Shown one piece after another: positions 59,009 to 64,000 of a DNA stretch of 64,000 bases (the first letter of the stretch is position 1; each line of letters begins with the position of its first letter). Under the pieces are notes generated by a model that saw only the letters and a program-made list of their open reading frames with translations, was not told the origin of the DNA and did no database searches. Position numbers and translations under genes: made by a program. The stretch comes from Talinum fruticosum (taxonomy: Eukaryota > Streptophyta > Magnoliopsida > Caryophyllales > Talinaceae), in the NCBI GenBank assembly GCA_021018815.1, contig JAITYX010000041.1, positions 3,100,001 to 3,164,000 on the forward strand, written 5' to 3'.

Positions 59009-59021
59009 AGCTCCGATACCA
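59009..59021 (-). other. Primer-binding site of copia B
   Basis: On the - strand TGGTATCGGAGCT lies two bases after the 5' LTR and matches the initiator-Met tRNA site except at one or two positions. Confidence 0.75.
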
Positions 59022-59023
59022 AT

Positions 59024-60637
59024 TGAAGGTTCGCTCTTGGAGAGACTATGTCACCCTAGAGAGGGGGTGAATAGGGTGATGAGGAAATTTGACCTTTTAA
59101 TGGAAGAATGAAAACTAAACCCGACTCGAGGAGTGTCTCGAGTCTAGATTGACTCGAGAAGTACTAACTCGGAACACAATAAATGGAGGGTTAAAGTTTA
59201 AATTAAACTTTAAGGTTGTCCGAGTGTAAATTGGACTCGGAAAAGTATCAACTCAAAAGTAATGTGGAAACCCTCCTAGGGCAGAAAACCACGGACAGTG
59301 CTAGTCCAAGCACCAAGTCAAATCCACTATTTTGAATCCACAAAATACAAGTAAACAAACTCAACTAGAATTGCTCCCTTAGACAATTCCTTACAAGTTT
59401 TTCCTAGACTCGAAATTCCCTTATCTCGATCTAGTACTTCCTAACCGAGATAACCTTTACGAGTTAGGAACACCTGAGCTGAGTTAACCCTTACAGCTCA
59501 GTCAAGGGACCTTACTTAGAAAGTAAGAATGAGTTTTTGTAACTTATTACAAAACCTTACAACTCAAAAAGATGTTAAGTACAAAGTTGGAGTTGTAAGT
59601 AGAAGATCGAGTATGAATACAATGACTTTTGCTTAAGTCCGTGTATTGATAGTTGGTTCAAGCAATCTTCAAGTCTTGAGAGTTGGCTTCTATTTATAGA
59701 TAACCAAGCATATTAGCCGTTGTGACTATCTTCTGACTTCTTTGTGACCATTGCAATGGCTTTTCCGAGTCACTCGGAAAATATCCGTTGAAGTGTGATC
59801 GTTGGGCAACAGCTCTTGACTCCTTTGGAAGTCCCAATCCACCGGTGGTGTCCGAAAAGTCGGGTGGAAACCGCCGTTGAGCTTAGCGTTGTAGATTTCC
59901 AATTTTGGAAGCAAACAGCTGTGACATAGTGTCCAGGCGTAGGTCGAAGTAGGAAGAGCCTTGTCTCGCTAGTGATTTGACATCTTGAAGTCTGGTTACT
60001 TTTGTGATTCAAATAGTAGAATAACCTTGTTTGAATAACCTATAAAAGTAAATCAATTTTGGTTCTCAAAGTATAAAATACTTTGGTCCAAGATTAGACA
60101 CGGATAATAATTTAATTAAGATAATTAAGTGCAAAATTATCCGAGTCCTAACAGAGTGGGATTTTCCGAGTCTAATATCCATTATACTCGAATTCCATCC
60201 GAGTCAGTCTAGAAGAGAAGCAAGTCGGATAAAGAGCATCGAGTAGAAAGACTTGATCTAGACTATCAATGTTCAAACCAAGCATGCTGACTTAGAAAGA
60301 TGAATTAACACAATAAGTCAAGTAAACTTGGATCATGAAGTCGGACATGAGTTTATGCACATAAAAGCAAGTGTTTGAACATGTGATATATCCGAGTGTT
60401 ATCCGAATGACTTAGAACCGAGTGTGAAAATGTTAAGCAAGAGTATGCTTTCGTAGTCGACTGAATCAAATGAGAGCAAATGCAATGGTTTCGTAACACT
60501 CGTAAAAGATGCTATATCACTCGTAAAAGTTTCTAAGACACATAGAATGACTTGTAATCAAAACCTTAAGAGATGAAGTCTTATACCCGATTCCTTGATG
60601 GAACTCGAATAATGTATATGTAGAGTCTAAGTCTTCA
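59024..60637 (-). repeat. Copia B 5' LTR (1614 bp)
   Basis: Read on the - strand it begins TGAAGACTTAGACTC and ends CGAACCTTCA next to the primer-binding site. Its TATA box CTATAAATAG lies at 59690-59699 and would drive full-length RNA toward gag. On the other side of 60637 gypsy gag sequence begins abruptly. Confidence 0.85.
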
Positions 60638-61115
60638 TGGACATTCAATAACGATGTGATGAAGTGATATAATGCAGTTGACCTCCACAAGGTCACTAAT
60701 TGGACTGATCCGTGCAAGGAATTTCTACATCAATATTCCTATAATACTGATCTACCTGTCACCCTTCGAGACTTAGAACCGATCAAACAAGGCGAAAAAG
60801 AAAGCGTTACTAACTTCCTTGCTAGATGGAGGGCACAAGCTACCTACATGGTAGACCGACCTTCCAAGAAAGATCAAGTCGAATCATTGTGAAGAACCTT
60901 CCACCCACCTATAATCAACATTGAAGTTTGTACCATTCATGAGCTTCACAACCCTTAGAAACGAGGTTATATACTGATAGAAGAAGAGTTATCTACCGTG
61001 ACCACAAAAAGTCGTGGCTGGTTATAGAGGTAACTACCAATCTAAAGACAAGAAAACCTCTAACACAGGCAATACCAAGTAGGGATGCGGATGTCAACAC
61101 CTTAATAGGTACACC
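60638..61115 (+). pseudogene. Second Ty3/gypsy gag fragment
   Basis: It aligns with 3780-4260 of the first gypsy copy at the DNA level: CAATAACGATGTGATGAAGT, then TCACCCTTCGAGACTTAGAA, and GAAAACCTCTAACACAGG near the end. The matching stretch stops at about 61115, where the Tat-type LTR starts. No frame is open for long. It is bounded on the left by the copia B 5' LTR. Confidence 0.75.
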
Positions 61116-63096
61116 GACTCACCGTAAGAACCACAACCGGCTAGGGCCCACCAAGTTTCCCCACTTGTGTCGGATCTCTTTTTAAAGATTGATTTTGAAG
61201 ATGGTTTTAGAAAGTCAATTTTGGAATGTGGGGATGAACCTTTTATTAAGATTTCCGAATTTTATTAAATCTAATTTAAAACGAATTAAGTAAAGTTTGA
61301 TTGACGATTTTAATTAACCATTTTAGAAATTATTTTAAGAAGTCCCGAGATATTATTTCTTAACCAAACGATAAATAAAATTAGGGTTTTGAATCTGTCG
61401 TGAGGCTTTAGGGCCAAATTAGTGTGAAAACGCCAATCCGGACCGAAGCCCCGCATATTGACCACTTGGTGCGAGCCGCAGCGGCAGCCGCACCCAATGG
61501 TGGCCGGTGCCAGCCGGAGGCTCGGGCTGAGGAGATCAACCTCAGCCTCTACCCCGGCTGGTGGATCTGGAACCTATTTTCTTACTATTCGATCGAGAAT
61601 AGTTGGGAAGCAAATTAATAGAAGTAAATCGAAAATGAGTCATCAATCAGCTTTTAGGAAAGAAAAACTAACAAAAATAAAATAAAAAAATTGCTCTTCC
61701 AATCTTAGTATTGGAAAACTAAGAATAAAATAGGCTAAAAATGATTTTATCGGTCTTCGAACCCTTCCGTTCTACTTGGCCGAAAACGACCATTACTAGT
61801 TCAAGTAGTGAATTAAAATAATGTAACAAAAACAAGCAAACAACAACATGCTAGGAGAAATTAAAGCCAACCAAACAATAATCAAGGAAAGCAATAAAGG
61901 AAGAAATAAATAAAGCGGAAAAGCGAAAAGAAAAGGCAAAGCGATAAGAAAAGAAAGTAGAAAACTAAAGGATTACATCGGGCGAGAAGGAATTAAAAGC
62001 AATACATCATTTTTCTACAATACGTAAAGCAAAAAAGAAAGCATATAAATAAAATAAATCGTTGTGAAAACCGGATCTGTGCCCTCAAGTTGTCCCACTC
62101 GCTGATATGGATCTTGGATCCGGATCCGCTGATGCGACGATTGTGAATCAAGGAAAGCTTTTTGTGAGTTTTCCGTGCGGTAGGTACGCCGATGTGTGAC
62201 TCGATGGAGTTTCGGGATCGGATGTATCGAATATGATGGAAGTAGAGAAGGAATAGATGAAAAGGGACCAAAAGATCATAATACGGATGAGAGTATTTAG
62301 TAGCTCTTAGGCGAGTTTCAACAGCGTGGTGCTAAGGCAGGAAGTCGTGTGGGAATGAAAGCCAAGGCTCTCTATTTATAGGGAGAGGTTAGGTCAAGGA
62401 AGTGACCTAGGGTTAGCTCGGCCAACAGTCTAGGAAAAGCAGAAAAACCGGGCACGATATTGTGAAGATTGAACCAAATAAAAGATATAAGATAACATAG
62501 AACCGGGATGGTCAACGCCAACCATTGCGAGTCTCCGGGTAAAAACGCAGCTGTTCCACTTAACATTTTGGTGTGGCGAGTGCCAACCATAGCAGCTTTC
62601 CAAAAATGAAAAGTTTCCATTTTTGGGAGGTTTCCATTTTGGCAGGTTTCTATTTTTGGTAAGTTTCATTTTTGGTGCGAGATGTGTGCTCCTAGTCTCG
62701 GGTGGACTATCTTGGAGCCGTAACACATCACTTTGATACTTATGATCATGAAATGCAGCGTCTAACATTGTTTTGAGGTCTTTAGCTCCTTGTCCGGTTG
62801 GACTGAAGTGAAACACAGATATCTCGAGCCCGAAATTTCCCAAGTACACGGCATTGGACTCCGTTATCTCTCGAAGGCTTGACCCGGTCTTGGATAGTCG
62901 AAAGAAAAGGGGATTTTTGCATCGACCCAAGGCAAAAGGCTATGTATGTGGTGCTCGGGGGTTCTTTGTGGTTTACTGTCTTTCGTCGCACCAATCAAGC
63001 ACAGTACAAGATCCAAATCCTCAAACAGGACTCTGAATTTCATCATCGGGCCAACAAATAAAACAGAGAAAATGACGACACTTTTTTTTGTCTACA
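61116..63096 (-). repeat. Tat-type 3' LTR, reverse strand
   Basis: On the - strand it starts TGTAGACAAAAAAAAGTG at 63096, right after a purine-rich tract, and has a TATA box CCTATAAATAGAG (62383-62371). It corresponds to 8400-10231 along its length. The tract beside it identifies this as a 3' LTR of an element whose interior continues right, beyond the window. Frames inside it (for example 62430-62930) show no domain. Confidence 0.7.
62372..62382 (-). promoter_or_regulatory. LTR TATA box
   Basis: CCTATAAATAG on the - strand, conserved with 9567-9577. Confidence 0.6.
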
Positions 63097-63112
63097 AGTT
63101 AGCCCCTACTTT
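63097..63112 (-). other. Polypurine tract of the Tat-type element
   Basis: On the - strand AAAGTAGGGGCTAACT ends directly at the LTR start. Such a purine tract with GGGG is where plus-strand synthesis starts, and it fixes both the orientation and the 3'-LTR identity. Confidence 0.65.
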
Positions 63113-64000
63113 GACCGAGTCTTAAAGACGAAGGTCAAAGTAGACACTAAAGTGTACTTACCTAGTGTTATGTTGTATGTTGATTTAATTGATGTGTCTA
63201 AAATTAGGTACCTTGTGGCTTGAACTCTTAATAGAGTGGCCTCGACTTGATTGGCGAGTCTCGAAGTCCGGGTTATTGATTCCTAAACTTGGCTCCTTAG
63301 AGACCTAAAGTTTGGATTGGTGTTCTCAAACTTGGCCATGTGCTTAGTCCGAAGCTTGGTAGGGAGCTTGAACTTGACTCGGGTAGTAAAGTTTGATGTC
63401 CAGCTCAAGTGCGTGAACTTGATCGCTTCTTGGATCCGAAGTTCGGCCGGGTGTCCTGCGCTTGGCTCAATCAATGTCCTGAAGCTCGAATAAGGGGCCT
63501 AAACTTGACCATTCTTGGTCCGAAGCTCAGCTGAAACTTTCTACACTAACAGCTTTGTTAGATAATAAGTGAATGTAAATAGTTTCAAGTGTTAACCGAA
63601 GATCATTTGTAATTAGATCATGTTTCATTGACTTGGCCATGGGGAGGTCTTGAAGTCCTATCTTGGTCTATGAACCTTGACCGTTGTTGGGCCCGAAGCT
63701 CGACGGAGGGATGTTTGAACCTTGACCACAATTGGGCTTGAAGCTCGACTAGGGATGTGTCCGAACCTTGACCACCGCTCGGGCTCGAAGCTCGACCGAG
63801 TTGTGTCTCGAATCTTGACCGCCGTTGGGCTCGAAGCTCAATGAGTTGTCCGAACCTTAACCGTTCTTTGGTCTAAAGCTCAATGGGGTTGTCCGGAACT
63901 TGACCGCTCTTGGGTCCGAAACTCGACCGAGGTGGTGTCTCGAACCTTGACCGCTGCTGGGTCCGAAGCTCGAATTTTATCCACTTTCGTTGGAATAGGG
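63113..64000 (-). repeat. 3'UTR minisatellite of the Tat-type element (~45 bp units)
   Basis: Words like CTTGACCGCT...GGGTCCGAAGCTCGACC recur with starts near 63679, 63724, 63770, 63817, 63859, 63902 and 63949, giving a period of 42-47 bp. Looser copies extend left to about 63300. Units differ by many substitutions. No protein domain is seen. Tandem repeats in the 3' untranslated region just inside the polypurine tract are known for Tat/Ogre-type elements. The array runs off the window. Confidence 0.75.

Larger units (their letters stand above)
49473..60637 (-). mobile_element. Complete SIRE-like Ty1/copia retrotransposon (copy B, 11.2 kb), coding capacity lost
   Basis: On the - strand the order is 5' LTR (60637-59024), primer-binding site, gag, protease, integrase, RT and RNase H, an env-like ORF, polypurine tract, and 3' LTR (51093-49473). 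Integrase before RT is the copia order; the length, the initiator-Met primer site and the third ORF fit the SIRE lineage. The two LTRs match roughly nine bases in ten by eye, so the insertion is not recent. The flanks are CAAAA on the left and TGGAC on the right, so no target-site duplication is seen, and one edge may have been rearranged. Every ORF has stops or shifts. Confidence 0.85.

Noticed and set aside
62430..62930. 166-residue reverse-strand frame, the longest in the window
   Set aside because: It lies wholly inside the Tat-type LTR, has no domain, and is not open in the related LTR at 8400-10231.

Overview
This window is nuclear DNA from a flowering plant, probably a eudicot. It is AT-rich, has spliced-gene signals rather than ribosome binding sites, and is dominated by plant-type transposable elements: Ty1/copia and Ty3/gypsy retrotransposons, LINEs, CACTA and hAT DNA elements, and a Stowaway-like MITE. 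The only host-type genes I can recognise are three tandem phytocystatin (cysteine protease inhibitor) copies at about 31.4-37.2 kb, at least two of them broken. I found no rRNA, tRNA or CRISPR array.

Layout. 1-3.3 kb: decayed CACTA element (transposase_24-like protein, Ulp1/C48-like protease, subterminal repeats). 3.6-8.4 kb: decayed Tat-type Ty3/gypsy interior (gag, protease, RT, two RNase H regions; no integrase seen). 8.4-10.2 kb: reverse-strand Tat-type LTR. 10.3-15.6 kb: two head-to-head pieces of a SIRE-like copia family, one split by a gypsy-like LTR. 15.9-29.9 kb: an AT-rich block with a satellite array of about nine units of ~1.0 kb, bracketed by two direct copies of a 1.1 kb sequence; a hAT MITE lies to its right. 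30-37.2 kb: the cystatin cluster with LINE and MITE insertions. 37.3-45.9 kb: mosaic of a CACTA 5' end, a chromovirus-type LTR, a copia 3' end, a LINE split by copia gag and a gypsy LTR, and gypsy-like noncoding DNA.

45.98-60.64 kb: two copies of the SIRE-like copia family. Copy A (+) has an LTR interrupted by a hAT MITE, then a primer-binding site and gag. It is cut at 49,472 by copy B (-), which is structurally complete: LTR, PBS, gag, protease, integrase, RT/RNase H, env-like ORF, PPT, LTR. Every B reading frame carries stops or shifts. 60.64-61.1 kb: a second gypsy gag fragment. 61.1-64 kb: a reverse-strand Tat LTR with its polypurine tract and a 3'UTR made of ~45 bp tandem repeats.

The genes do not form a pathway. 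The window records nested insertion, tandem duplication and decay around a small protease-inhibitor family. The points most worth a second look are the homogenised satellite array and its flanking duplication, the copia env-like ORF with an apparent promoter of its own, the minisatellite 3'UTR of the Tat element, an LTR with a PPT on one side and a PBS on the other, and the decaying cystatin trio. Identities and alignments were judged by eye.
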